A DNA stretch of 64,000 bases, taken from assembly GCA_951812625.1 (NCBI GenBank), contig CATOSP010000001.1, positions 473,378-537,377 of the forward strand, read 5' to 3'. Every line of letters begins with the position of its first letter. The stretch's first letter is position 1. This document shows, in pieces, positions 42,273 through 49,914 of this stretch. The position numbers and the translations under genes are program-made. This DNA is from an uncultured Dehalococcoidia bacterium. Its GTDB lineage: Bacteria > Chloroflexota > Dehalococcoidia > Lucifugimonadales > UBA3495. The notes beneath the pieces are model-generated. The model was not told the DNA's origin and did not search any database. It worked only from the letters and a program-made list of their open reading frames with translations.

Positions 42273-43211
42273 GTGGAAATGCAAGTCGGAGTTGACGAGA
42301 AAGGTCTTGTAATTGATGCAATAGCCACTCTGGCATACAGCAAATCCGACATGGTGAATTTCATTTTGAACCCGGCGGGCGTGCCGAAGGAAATCTACCA
42401 GCCTCTTTTGCGGCGACGAGATGATATTACTGGCCGACCAATGACCAAGAGGAACATAGCGCCATTGATTCTTAACGCTCTAGAAGAGAGGGACGACTAT
42501 CGAGATATTGTCAAAAACATTGCCACGATAGCTGCGGGCTGGGACAGAATTGAACTCTCCAACGATGAGGTAATGGCTTTAGGTGTCAAAGCCAAGGCCC
42601 AAGAAATCTTGGAGAGGCATCAACAATTCGAGGCCGAAGAAGCTGCTCGTGAGGAGGCCGCTAGGCAGGAGCAAGACAGAGAGCATTTGTTGGCAAGGAA
42701 AAAGGAGCTAGAGCTTCTTCTAATGATGTTCGATGAATGGACCCGCCAAGACCAAAATGCTCAGGCCAGAGGCTATCTTCTCCAAGACCTGATGAACAGG
42801 CTCTTCGCTGCGTTTGAAATCCCCGTGCATAAGAGTTTTACCCGTAACGAGGGTGCTGAGCAGATTGATGGCGCTTTTGAAATTGATGGGCGGGTCTACC
42901 TTATGGAGTGCCGCTGGCGTCAGCGACTAAGCGATACGAGGGAAGTGGACGGTCTCGCAGGGCAAATTTTGAGGTCTGGGGGTCAGCCGCTGGGATTATT
43001 TCTCTCGGTCAACGGGTGGTCGGAGCACGTCCCCGAATCGCTAAAACAAAACCCCCATAAGGTGATCATCCTTATGCAGGGTTTTGACCTGCGTACGATT
43101 TTGTCTGAGGAAGTCGACCTACGTGACTACATCCGAGCCATAGTCATAAACCTTAGCCTAAAAGCGGAGCCATATCTAGGGATTAGGGAGTATCTGGGTC
43201 GAAAGGCTTAG
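42273..43211 (+). CDS. Mrr-like PD-(D/E)XK restriction endonuclease-like protein
   Basis: 312 residues; GTG 42273 or ATG 42279 after GAGGAAA. N-terminal helical domain (about 1-110), a long charged helix (about 115-155, AEEAAREEAARQEQDREHLL) and a C-terminal nuclease-like domain. The core reads GAEQIDGAFEIDGRVYLMEC RW, in which Asp and Glu take the PD-ExK places but the usual Lys is Arg; close relatives I remember also have EARW. GQPLGLFLSVNGWSEHVPES follows, as in Mrr-type domains. Clearly lower GC than its surroundings, so probably acquired. A defence role as an orphan DNA-cleaving effector is inference. Confidence 0.68.
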   Translation: MEMQVGVDEKGLVIDAIATLAYSKSDMVNFILNPAGVPKEIYQPLLRRRDDITGRPMTKRNIAPLILNALEERDDYRDIVKNIATIAAGWDRIELSNDEVMALGVKAKAQEILERHQQFEAEEAAREEAARQEQDREHLLARKKELELLLMMFDEWTRQDQNAQARGYLLQDLMNRLFAAFEIPVHKSFTRNEGAEQIDGAFEIDGRVYLMECRWRQRLSDTREVDGLAGQILRSGGQPLGLFLSVNGWSEHVPESLKQNPHKVIILMQGFDLRTILSEEVDLRDYIRAIVINLSLKAEPYLGIREYLGRKA

Positions 43212-43276
43212 GACAGAGTGCGGAACACTACCGCACCTGCCTAGTAGTGCATAGCGGCGAGCCATCACCAACCGCC

Positions 43277-44299
43277 CTAAAGCAAAGCGTCTAGGGCAGC
43301 CACATCCAAGTGCTGCTGCACCTGCTCCGCGAACCGCCTGACCTTTGCGGCGCTGTGGGCGGTGGCCTTGTCCAGGAGGCCCGCCAGGGACTCGGCGGTG
43401 GGGATGGTGTCCTGCTCGACGCGAATGAGGGGGACGCTGCGCTGCATGGCCTCGGCCTTGATGTACTCCGTGGGGTCGCCGCGGCCCGTGAGGACGAGGC
43501 AAGTGGTGTCCTCCATGAGGCTGGCAAGCTGGATGTCGGGGCGTTCGGTGCGGACGATCACGGCCTGGTTGGCGTAGCGGCCGTAGTAGGTCGCGCCGGA
43601 GTCGAGGATGTTGCCGCCAATCAGGAACCGCTCGATGAGGGAGTCGGTGTTTTCCGGTTCCTGCACCCATGCGCCGCCGAGGTGGTCGGCCACCTGCTCA
43701 ACGGTCACCGCCAGCATGGCGCGGTCTTCGGGGATTGCGCCCAGCACGGGAATCCCCGCCGCCGCGAGTTCGGCCATGAAACCCTGGGCCGTCTCCCTGG
43801 CGCGGTAGCTCGTGACGCCGTTGACGGCCACTCCCGAAAGCCGGTCCCGCAGATGCCCGATGTCGGCAAGGAATGTGGCGGATGAAAGCCGGCCTCTGAA
43901 TCCCACCACCAGGACTATCCGGCAGTCCAGCGCCTCGGCGGTCAGCCCCGGAAGCCGCCACGCCTGACCCGCTGGCGATGCCAGGTCGGGGCCCTCGACA
44001 ATGACCGTGCCGGTGGCGGCAAGACCGGCCATTGTTGCCAGTTGACTGGAGAGAGGCTCGGCCTGGGCCGGTCCGGCGTCCGCTGGCAGCGGCGTCGGGG
44101 AAGACGCGGGAGCGCCATCCTGCCCTGCGAGGAGGGTTTCCGATACAAAGGCAGCGTCGGGGTCTGCCCCCTGGGACGTGGTGAAGGGCTTGTAGTAACG
44201 GGGGGTGCGTCCCAGGGACGCGGCCCGGAGTAGAAGCGCGCCCGCGAGGCTCGTCTTGCCCACGCCGGGGCGGTCGCCTGAGACCTGTATCGCTGGCAC
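43277..44299 (-). CDS. DRTGG-domain, dethiobiotin synthetase-like ATPase (phosphotransacetylase N-terminal-like)
   Basis: 340 residues, GTG with GGGGAG upstream. Residues 1-200 form a P-loop domain: VSGDRPGVGKTSLAGALLLR, KPFTT, VIVEGPDL, VVGFRGRLSSATFL, VNGVTSYRA. The C-terminal half (about 210-325) is a DRTGG domain (IGGNILDSGATYYGRYANQA, CLVLTGRGDPTEYIKAEAMQ). The same pair forms the N-terminus of long phosphotransacetylases, where it senses ligands; here it stands alone. Regulatory or acyl-phosphate-related role is inference. Confidence 0.82.
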   Translation of the reverse strand: MPAIQVSGDRPGVGKTSLAGALLLRAASLGRTPRYYKPFTTSQGADPDAAFVSETLLAGQDGAPASSPTPLPADAGPAQAEPLSSQLATMAGLAATGTVIVEGPDLASPAGQAWRLPGLTAEALDCRIVLVVGFRGRLSSATFLADIGHLRDRLSGVAVNGVTSYRARETAQGFMAELAAAGIPVLGAIPEDRAMLAVTVEQVADHLGGAWVQEPENTDSLIERFLIGGNILDSGATYYGRYANQAVIVRTERPDIQLASLMEDTTCLVLTGRGDPTEYIKAEAMQRSVPLIRVEQDTIPTAESLAGLLDKATAHSAAKVRRFAEQVQQHLDVAALDALL

Positions 44300-44329
44300 C
44301 GGACTCCCCTATGTACCAGTACGCACGAA

Positions 44330-44402
44330 AATCCCCCTTAATCCCCCTTCACGAAAAGGGGAGACAGCGGGCGCCTCCCGCTGAAAAGGAGGGTTGGGGG
44401 AA
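44330..44402. repeat. CCCCCTT/AAGGGG hairpin-rich element
   Basis: aatcccccttaatcccccttcacgaaaagg then a second hairpin and gggttgggggaatcgcc. Same family as 13221 and 54671. Lies between the DRTGG gene and the pentapeptide gene. Confidence 0.45.
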
Positions 44403-44436
44403 TCGCCGTAGAGGGCTGCTGACGAGGGCACCGGGG

Positions 44437-45138
44437 TTACTCCGTAACGTCCTTGAAGCCCGTGTTGAGAGGGTCGAAGCCCTTGGGGAAGCGGGTGGTG
44501 TCGTCCCACTTTGCCATGCTCAGGTCGGAGCGGTGGAGGCTGGCCTGATCGAAATTCGCCCTGCGCATGTCGGTGCCAGTCCACATGGAGTCGCGGATCA
44601 TCGCCTTGGTGAAGTCCGCGTCGGTCATGATGGCCCGGTCGAGGTCCGCGCCGTTCATGTTGGCGGCGTGGAAGCTTGCGCCGGTGAGGTTGGCGTTGCG
44701 CAGGTCCACCTCCAGCATGGTGGCGGAACTGAGGTTGGCCCCGGTCAGGTCGGCGAACAGGAAGCAGGCGCGCACCGGGCGGCTGCCGCTGAAGTTGGCC
44801 CCGTTGAGGCAGGTCCGCTTGAAGTCGGCCCAGTAGAGGTTCGCGCCGGAAAGGTTCGCGCCGCTGAGGTCGGCCCCGGTGAGGGTGGCCCGGCCCATGT
44901 CGGCGGAGGAAAGGTCTGCGCCGGTCAGGTTGGCCCCGGCGAGGCTGGCCCGGAAGAGGTTGGCGTAGGAGAGGTTTGCGCCGCGCAGGTCGGCCTTGCG
45001 GATCCGGCAACGGCGCAGGTCCGCATTCGACAGGTCGGCCCCCTCCAGGTCAAGGGAGGCGTCCGGGTTTTCCTCGCGCCACCGGGCGAATACCTCAGGG
45101 CCGGATGTTACTACTGATAAGTGCTCTGGGTTTGCCAC
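44437..45138 (-). CDS. Pentapeptide repeat protein
   Basis: About 233 residues from GTG 45138 with GGAG 8 nt upstream (TTG 45144 is the track start). About residues 35-215 are A(D/N)Lxx pentapeptides, for example LEGADLSNADLRRCRIRKAD and LSGANLSGANLYWADFKRTC, forming a quadrilateral beta-helix. No signal peptide. Function unknown; some family members mimic DNA and protect gyrase (Qnr), but nothing here indicates that role. Lies downstream of the selenoprotein candidate on the same strand. Confidence 0.88.
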   Translation of the reverse strand: MANPEHLSVVTSGPEVFARWREENPDASLDLEGADLSNADLRRCRIRKADLRGANLSYANLFRASLAGANLTGADLSSADMGRATLTGADLSGANLSGANLYWADFKRTCLNGANFSGSRPVRACFLFADLTGANLSSATMLEVDLRNANLTGASFHAANMNGADLDRAIMTDADFTKAMIRDSMWTGTDMRRANFDQASLHRSDLSMAKWDDTTRFPKGFDPLNTGFKDVTE

Positions 45139-45255
45139 TATCAACGCTCCGTGCTTGTGTCTGGCACATGAAGATACAGTCCCATGCGATTGCTCTCGGG
45201 AGGGACTGCACGGTTGACCCGCCGTGCTGTTCGGGCTGCGGGTCCGGGGAAGCCG

Positions 45256-45555
45256 CTAATCGCTGGTGAGCGCGGCGTCGAAGTCATAGACTTTCTCGGC
45301 CACGATCATCTTCAACTCGTTAACCTTGGGCCAGTTGGGATACCCGCCCTCGTCTTCCTTGCGGTCGAAGATCTTCTCGCCGTCCAGGAATACCTCAAGC
45401 CTGCCCGCTCCCTGGGGGGTCATCTTGATGGCCACGTCTCCCGCGTTCTGGGAGGACCACAGCTCGGTCGCCAGCCACGAGGCGACAGGGTAGTAGCCTC
45501 AAGGCACGCAGTAGACGATATCGACTTCAACTTTACCGAATTCAGGCGCTGGCAT
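45256..45555 (-). CDS. Rdx/SelW-like selenoprotein with in-frame TGA (CxxU)
   Basis: Missed by the ORF track because of a TGA at 45501-45499. Reading it as selenocysteine gives 99 residues: MPAPEFGKVEVDIVYCVPUG, YYPVASWLATELW, DVAIKMTPQGAGRLEVFLDG, IFDRKEDEGGYPNWPKVNEL, ending at TAG 45256. AAGGAG lies 5 nt before the ATG. This is the Rdx family (SelW, SelT, SelH and bacterial SelW-like): thioredoxin-like fold with N-terminal CxxC/CxxU, a GxFEV/LEVFLDG strand and a GGxP motif. U19 falls exactly on the second redox position after C16. Both flanks are in one frame with normal coding character. A SECIS-like hairpin follows the TGA. Expected role: thiol redox. Confidence 0.85.
45467..45486 (-). 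promoter_or_regulatory. Candidate bacterial SECIS hairpin
   Basis: On the minus strand, 12 nt after the UGA, GUCGCC and GGCGAC form a perfect 6-bp stem with loop UCGUGGCU. The distance from UGA is close to that of the E. coli fdhF element (11 nt). Bacterial SECIS elements vary strongly, so this supports but does not prove Sec insertion. Confidence 0.55.
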
Positions 45556-45753
45556 ATCACTCCTTCCGGCCAACCCGCCCCAGACCTTTTGCACGCGGGA
45601 AGACACGTATGGCATCCGTCCCTTGATGGAAATAATGGGGATTAGGGGAAGTGTAATGAATCAAGCTGGCGGTTGCAACCGGGGCAGACGCTGAGGGCTG
45701 GGGGAGCCGCGGGTTGCAACAAAACGCGTTCTTCCGAGTCGGGGTGTAGGCCC

Positions 45754-46184
45754 CTAGTCCTTCAGCAGGGTGGTGATGAAAAGCACGCCGTTGGCCGTTG
45801 CCAGTCCGATGAGAGCATAGAGTAACTTGTCTATGCTCTGGTTCATGCGGTCGAATTTTTGGTCGATGCTGTCAAATCGCCTGATTATCTCGGACCGAGA
45901 CACCTGATGTTCTTGCTGCAACTGGTCGATGCGAGTGTTTACTTGGTCAAGGCGGGACGTGGACTGCCGCTCCATCTGATCGAAGCGTGAACTGCTCTCC
46001 TGCTGCAACTGGTCAAGGCGGGAGGTGAACTGCTGCTCCATCCGGTCGAAGCGGGTGTTCATCTCTGTGCGCAGGTCGCGGATGTTTATCTCCACCCGGT
46101 CCAGCCGGGTGGCTATCCGGGCGGAGGAGTCTTCGAGGGGTCTTCCATGTTGGCGATGCGTTCTTCGACCGTTGGGGTGGGCAT
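45754..46184 (-). CDS. Coiled-coil protein with C-terminal membrane helix, frameshifted N-terminus
   Basis: The track gives 113 residues from a GTG at 46095: coiled coil of RFDxMxxQ/LDQLQQE heptads, then YALIGLATANGVLFITTLL near the C-terminus. Upstream, ATG 46184 (AAGGG before it) begins PTPTVEERIANMEDP in another frame; one extra C in the run at about 46134-46138 would join it as MEDPLEDSSARIATRLDRVE. So the natural gene is probably 45754-46184 with one base lost. Such proteins are common in Chloroflexota; role unknown. Confidence 0.65.
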
Positions 46185-46200
46185 TGACCCTTCAGGCCCG

Positions 46201-46629
46201 TTAGCCCTTGGGCACCACCGCCGTCCCCATGCCCACGGCCGTCCTGTTCCGGTCCTGGTTCTCGCAGAAGATGTCCACGCTCACCAGCGTGCCCTCCGGC
46301 GTCTCCTCCTGGTGGACGACCGAGCCGCTGACGGTGATGGTGTCGCCGTCCTTGACCGGGCGCAGGAACTTCAGGTTCACCACGCCGCTGTGGTTGAAGA
46401 CCTCCGGGCCGAAGAAGCGCCGCAGCGACTCCGAGGCAAAGGCGACGGACATCCGGCCCGAGGCGAGGGTGTAGGTCGTGCCCAGCCGACGCTGCGCCAG
46501 GTCGGGGCTGTTGTGGATGTTCTCCAGGTCCAGGATGCCGCAGGACTCGAACTGGAGGATGCTGTCTTCGGTGATGGACTTGGTCACCGAGGGAATCTGT
46601 GCGCCAACGCTTATGCTTGCGGATGCCAT
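46201..46629 (-). CDS. MaoC-like hot-dog protein (hydratase subunit)
   Basis: 142 residues, single hot-dog fold: ENIHNSPDLAQRRLGTTYTL carries the hydratase-type Asn/His/Asp region, followed by FLRPVKDGDTITVSGSVVHQ and a late NRTAVGMGTAVV. It overlaps the next upstream gene by 19 nt, so the pair forms a two-subunit version of the double hot-dog protein at 19458. Predicted enoyl-thioester hydratase or dehydratase. Shows no signal sequence. Confidence 0.82.
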   Translation of the reverse strand: MASASISVGAQIPSVTKSITEDSILQFESCGILDLENIHNSPDLAQRRLGTTYTLASGRMSVAFASESLRRFFGPEVFNHSGVVNLKFLRPVKDGDTITVSGSVVHQEETPEGTLVSVDIFCENQDRNRTAVGMGTAVVPKG

Positions 46630-47048
46630 TTCTTGCCCACCTCGTCCGGTTTCTTCATCTGGTACGTGCGCAGCTTCTCGAGCAGCCGCCCGTCCTCGTC
46701 CGTGGCGGTCGCCTCGATCACCAGGTAGGGCTTGTCGCGGCGCAGGTACTTGTCCGCGACCCGGCCCTTGACGAAAATCCGCTTCCCCGGGATGGGGGGA
46801 TTGAAGAATTCCACCTCGTTGCCGGCGTTGACCCCGCCTGTGGTGTCGTCGTAGACCATTGCGAGGGCGGTGGCGTCGTGCTTGACCGCCAGGGTGGGAA
46901 AGGACGCCTCCGGGTCGTCTATGGAGGCCCGGAAATTGTCCAGCATCTCCTGGGTCAGCACGTAGTCATAAGACCCCAATTCCTCCCCGATCTCCACCTG
47001 GTCATAAGCGAACTCTTTCAAGCCTTCATCCCTGTTATGAGTGGCCAT
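46611..47048 (-). CDS. MaoC-like hot-dog protein (partner subunit)
   Basis: 145 residues: FAYDQVEIGEELGSYDYVLT, then FFNPPIPGKRIFVKGRVADK and LRTYQMKKPDEVGKKWHPQA. N-terminal-type hot-dog of the FAS1-like dehydratase group without the clear catalytic segment; its partner at 46201 supplies it. Overlapping reading frames suggest a heterodimer. ATG 47048 starts it. Acyl-CoA metabolism is inferred from the family and from the CoA-transferase genes in the window. Confidence 0.8.
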   Translation of the reverse strand: MATHNRDEGLKEFAYDQVEIGEELGSYDYVLTQEMLDNFRASIDDPEASFPTLAVKHDATALAMVYDDTTGGVNAGNEVEFFNPPIPGKRIFVKGRVADKYLRRDKPYLVIEATATDEDGRLLEKLRTYQMKKPDEVGKKWHPQA

Positions 47049-47195
47049 AACCCGACTCCAACGCGAGGGTGTTTGGGGAATCCAGCCTCATTCTAACACG
47101 TAACCCCTGCGTCAACGCGGGAATGGGGGGACACCGGCGAGTCGCCTCCGGGACTGCGGCAACCTCCCGTTATAGTACGCTGAAACCCCATGCCC

Positions 47196-47201
47196 TATAA
47201 T
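47196..47201 (+). promoter_or_regulatory. TATAAT -10 box and repeat-rich leader of the 47302 gene
   Basis: gccctataatgaag lies about 100 nt before ATG 47302. The leader contains short direct repeats (cgatgtaaac-cac twice; caacgtattgcc twice) that may bind a regulator. No clear -35. Confidence 0.45.
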
Positions 47202-47301
47202 GAAGTAAACCTGCGATGTAAACTCACGGTGCAAACCCACGATGTAAACCCACAATGAATTGCCCAACGTATTGCCCAACGTATTGCCATCCGGGAGAAT
47301 C

Positions 47302-48093
47302 ATGGACCTCACCTTCGAGCTAGGCGATTCCCAACAACCCAAGGGCCACGCAATCATCTACTTCCGGGTCAACACCGAGCCGGACAAGGTGTATGCCACC
47401 TACGCAATAACCCTGCCGATCAAGGCCGACCTGGGAAAGTACGTCCCGCCCTTCCTGGCGTCGCACCTTGGCAACATGCCCCTGGCCAACTTCTCCGCCT
47501 TCGCCATGCCTCCCCTGCCCGAGGCGGTGGAGGGCTACGATCGACTGGAGCGCCTCTGCCGGATGCGCGACGACGACCTCATCTACGCCGACAGCATGTT
47601 CTCCTTCGATCTGCCCCGGATGATGGAGGCCGTCACCGAGGCTGTCCAGGCCTACTCCGAGCTCTGCGAGCGCAGGTTTGGCGAGGCCATCGCCACCGCG
47701 CCGGAGCTGGAGGCGCAGCCGCAGCCTGCTCCCACTCCCTCCGACACGGAGGAGGACCGCTCGTACTCCGTGAACGAAGTGCTCTTCAGCCTGATGAGCG
47801 AGAAGGACAAGCTGGCCGAGCTTGCGCGCCTGCTGGGCCGTATGCGGTTCGCCGTGGAAGGCTTTGACGCTCCCACGGTCAACGAGGTGTCCGAGGAGAT
47901 AAGCGTCCTGGCGCGACACCTGCCGGAGAACTTCCTGGTCCCCAACCTGCTGGCCGTGGCCAAGGACTCGTCGCAGCGCGGCTCCACCCTGGCCCAGCTA
48001 TACCTCGACCGCTGCTTCCGCCTCTCCGACGGCGACTTCTCCACCGCCCAGACCCTGGACGACCAGATAAGGACGCTGGAGGAGGGGGCGTAG
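47302..48093 (+). CDS. Hypothetical protein, Chloroflexota-type
   Basis: 263 residues from ATG 47302 (GGGAGA 5 nt upstream); the track adds 14. Two parts: an N-terminal domain (about 1-150; PKGHAIIYFRVNTEPDKVYA, KYVPPFLASHLGNM) and a helical C-terminal part (about 155-260; LFSLMSEKDKLAELARLLGR), joined by a Pro/Gln-rich linker. No motif I can name. The next gene starts 3 nt after it, so they are one unit. Confidence 0.6.
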   Translation: MDLTFELGDSQQPKGHAIIYFRVNTEPDKVYATYAITLPIKADLGKYVPPFLASHLGNMPLANFSAFAMPPLPEAVEGYDRLERLCRMRDDDLIYADSMFSFDLPRMMEAVTEAVQAYSELCERRFGEAIATAPELEAQPQPAPTPSDTEEDRSYSVNEVLFSLMSEKDKLAELARLLGRMRFAVEGFDAPTVNEVSEEISVLARHLPENFLVPNLLAVAKDSSQRGSTLAQLYLDRCFRLSDGDFSTAQTLDDQIRTLEEGA

Positions 48094-48096
48094 GAA

Positions 48097-48408
48097 TTGA
48101 CTGAAAAGCAGCAAGCTCAGCTTGCTGCACTGGAAGCCGTCCCCGATGACCAGATAGATACCTCGGACATCCCCGAGACACTGGACTGGTCCGGCGGAAT
48201 CCGCGGCGCTTTCTACCGCCCTGTGCTGAGAGAAGTTACGCTGAAGCTGGACGAAAGTGTAGTTGACTGGTTCAAGACAAACACCCCTGATGGCAAGGAC
48301 TATCAGGAGACCATCAATCAAGTCCTCCAAGTCCTCGTGGAGCATATGTGGCAAGCCCGGCGCAGGCCTCTAACTGCCGGTAGTGAAGTGGAAGAGGAGG
48401 GGGCTTAG
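48097..48408 (+). CDS. BrnA-like (DUF4415) antitoxin family protein
   Basis: 103 residues, TTG start 3 nt after the previous stop. DDQIDTSDIPETLDWSGGIR GAFYRPV then VTLKLDESVVDWFKTN and a YQETINQVLQVLV helix: this is the BrnA/COG3514 pattern, a ribbon-helix-helix DNA-binding antitoxin. No BrnT toxin is next to it, so it is an orphan antitoxin or pairs with the 47302 protein. It would repress its own promoter if it behaves like BrnA. Confidence 0.75.
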   Translation: MTEKQQAQLAALEAVPDDQIDTSDIPETLDWSGGIRGAFYRPVLREVTLKLDESVVDWFKTNTPDGKDYQETINQVLQVLVEHMWQARRRPLTAGSEVEEEGA

Positions 48409-48461
48409 GGTTGGGTTGGTGAAACCACCCGGGCATTCATCCAGCCATACCGGGGAGTAAC

Positions 48462-48833
48462 ATGCAGAGTATCGAGTCCCTGCCTGAGAAACACACCCGT
48501 CTGGCTTATCAGATGCTTGATGATGCCAGGGCCGAGATAGCGAATGGGGATACGGTCCAGGGCGGTGAAAAGCTGTGGGGCGCGGCCAGCCATGCCATCA
48601 AGGCATACTGCGCCAGCCTGGGGACGCCCCACAGCAGGTACGCCCAGCGCAGGCAGGCCCTCCGGGAACTCGCCGACCGCCTCGGCAACCCTTCCCTGCG
48701 GGAACACTTCGGCATAGCCCTGAGTTGCCACGCCAACTTCTACAACGACTGGCTGGAACAGGAAGACCTGGCCGAGTACGTGGGTTATATCGAGGAACTG
48801 GTCAACATCGTCCTCGGCCAAAGAGCCGAATAG
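48462..48833 (+). CDS. PaREP1/HEPN-like helical protein
   Basis: 123 residues, GGGGAG 5 nt before the ATG. HTRLAYQMLDDARAEIANGD, GGEKLWGAASHAIKAYCASL, then CHANFYNDWLEQEDLAEYVG. Third intact family member in the window. Its last 153 bp are repeated almost exactly at 49425-49577, beyond the DinJ-YafQ pair. Possible RNA-binding or toxin role by fold; inference. Confidence 0.78.
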   Translation: MQSIESLPEKHTRLAYQMLDDARAEIANGDTVQGGEKLWGAASHAIKAYCASLGTPHSRYAQRRQALRELADRLGNPSLREHFGIALSCHANFYNDWLEQEDLAEYVGYIEELVNIVLGQRAE

Positions 48834-48853
48834 CCTGCTCAGGAGACCGGTAT

Positions 48854-49117
48854 ATGGGCACCACCGTTTTCACCGCTGACGTCGATTCGGACACGCTGGC
48901 CCAAGCCAGGGAAGTGCTGGCCAAGGAAGGCATCACTCTGTCCGACGCCCTCCGGCAGATGTTGGACTATATCGTGGTTGAAGGGCGGATGCCCCACTTC
49001 CAATGCTTTGAGCCCAATGAGGAGACCCTTGCGGCAATGGCGGAAGCTGAAAGAGTCAACCTGGTCTCCATCGGTGGCGTGGATGACTTGATGGCCGAAC
49101 TTAATGAGGACGATTAG
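48854..49117 (+). CDS. dinJ: RelB/DinJ-family antitoxin
   Basis: 87 residues from ATG 48854 with GGAGA upstream; the track ORF starts too early inside the HEPN gene. TVFTADVDSDTLAQAREVLA KEGITLSDALRQMLDYIV is the ribbon-helix-helix N-terminus of RelB/DinJ antitoxins, and the acidic C-terminal half would wrap the toxin. It overlaps the toxin gene by 14 nt. Expected to repress its own operon. Confidence 0.85.
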   Translation: MGTTVFTADVDSDTLAQAREVLAKEGITLSDALRQMLDYIVVEGRMPHFQCFEPNEETLAAMAEAERVNLVSIGGVDDLMAELNEDD

Positions 49118-49385
49118 GCGGACCAACGTCTTCAAGCGCGACTACAGGCGGGAAAAACGCGGGCAGTATAGGCAAACCCTTGATGCGGAACTTCAACGAG
49201 TCCTAGAGCTATTGATCGTTGATGCAACTATGCCGGAGCGGTACCATGACCACCCCATGCGCGGCAACCGGGTGAGAGAGCGCAATTGTCACATAAGGCC
49301 GGACCTGATTCTCCTCTACCGCAAGCCGGACACCGAACACCTGGACCTGATACGTCTTGGTTCGCACAGCGAACTCGGAATCTGA
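49104..49385 (+). CDS. yafQ: YafQ-family mRNA interferase toxin
   Basis: 93 residues: NVFKRDYRREKRGQYRQTLD, MPERYHDHPMRGNRVRERNC HIRPDLILLYRKP and a terminal LIRLGSHSELG. The YxDHxLxG, CHIxPDLILxY and GSHSEL motifs are those of YafQ, a RelE-fold ribosome-dependent RNase, with the late His likely catalytic. Overlaps the antitoxin gene by 14 nt. The module sits between two copies of the HEPN gene 3' end. Confidence 0.9.
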   Translation: MRTIRRTNVFKRDYRREKRGQYRQTLDAELQRVLELLIVDATMPERYHDHPMRGNRVRERNCHIRPDLILLYRKPDTEHLDLIRLGSHSELGI

Positions 49386-49424
49386 TATCGGAGCAATCAG
49401 GCAGGTTAGGTTTCCCGATTACGG

Positions 49425-49577
49425 CTCGGCAACCCTTCCCTGCGGGAACACTTCGGCATAGCCCTGAGTTGCCACTCCAACTTCTACAACGACTGGCTGG
49501 AACAGGAAGACCTGGCCGAGTACGTGGGTTGTATCGAGGAACTGGTCAACATCGTTCTCGGCCAAAAGGCTGAGTAA
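49425..49577 (+). pseudogene. Duplicated 3' end of the PaREP1/HEPN-like gene
   Basis: A 153-bp segment, in frame and of identical length to 48681-48833, ending in its own stop (TAA instead of TAG). By eye it has about eight mismatches. It encodes LGNPSLREHFGIALSCHSNF YNDWLEQEDLAEYVG. No start codon precedes it. It lies 39 nt after the toxin gene, so DinJ-YafQ is bracketed by direct repeats. Confidence 0.92.
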
Positions 49578-49625
49578 CCCACTGTGCTAACATGAGCCAG
49601 TCAGGAGAATAGAGGGGAGACTGCC

Positions 49626-49904
49626 GTGGATGTGAAAGAGGCGGCGAAGTTGGCCAAGGAGTACGTGGCCGACCTTTTCGCCGAAGAAGGGATTGGCAAC
49701 GTCGGCTTAGAAGAGATAGAGCTTCGAGCTGACCAGTACTGGTACGTAACAGTCGGATTCTCACGACCCTGGGACCAGGGTGGATTGGCAACTATCACCC
49801 TCGGACAGAAAGGACTGAGGCGTTCTTTCAAAGTCCTTCGCATCGACAATGATAGCGGCAACGTTGAGTCGGTCAAAGACCGCATCCTGCGGGAGGCTGA
49901 GTGA
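49626..49904 (+). CDS. Small protein upstream of a PIN nuclease, possible antitoxin
   Basis: 92 residues from GTG 49626 (GAGGGGAG upstream; TGTGCTAACAT about 35 nt earlier may be the -10). KEAAKLAKEYVADLFAEEGI, YWYVTVGFSRPWDQGG and SFKVLRIDNDSGNVESVKDR. I have seen this FSRPWD...VLxID type beside PIN-domain genes, but it has no name known to me. Stop and PIN start lie within 11 nt. Not a ribbon-helix-helix or AbrB protein, so if it is the antitoxin, the pair is non-canonical. Confidence 0.6.
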   Translation: MDVKEAAKLAKEYVADLFAEEGIGNVGLEEIELRADQYWYVTVGFSRPWDQGGLATITLGQKGLRRSFKVLRIDNDSGNVESVKDRILREAE

Positions 49905-49914
49905 GGCGAAACCG

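Noticed and set aside
45184-45645. Plus-strand ORF covering the selenoprotein region
   Set aside because: Shadow frame without recognisable motifs; the minus strand gives a clear Rdx-family protein.
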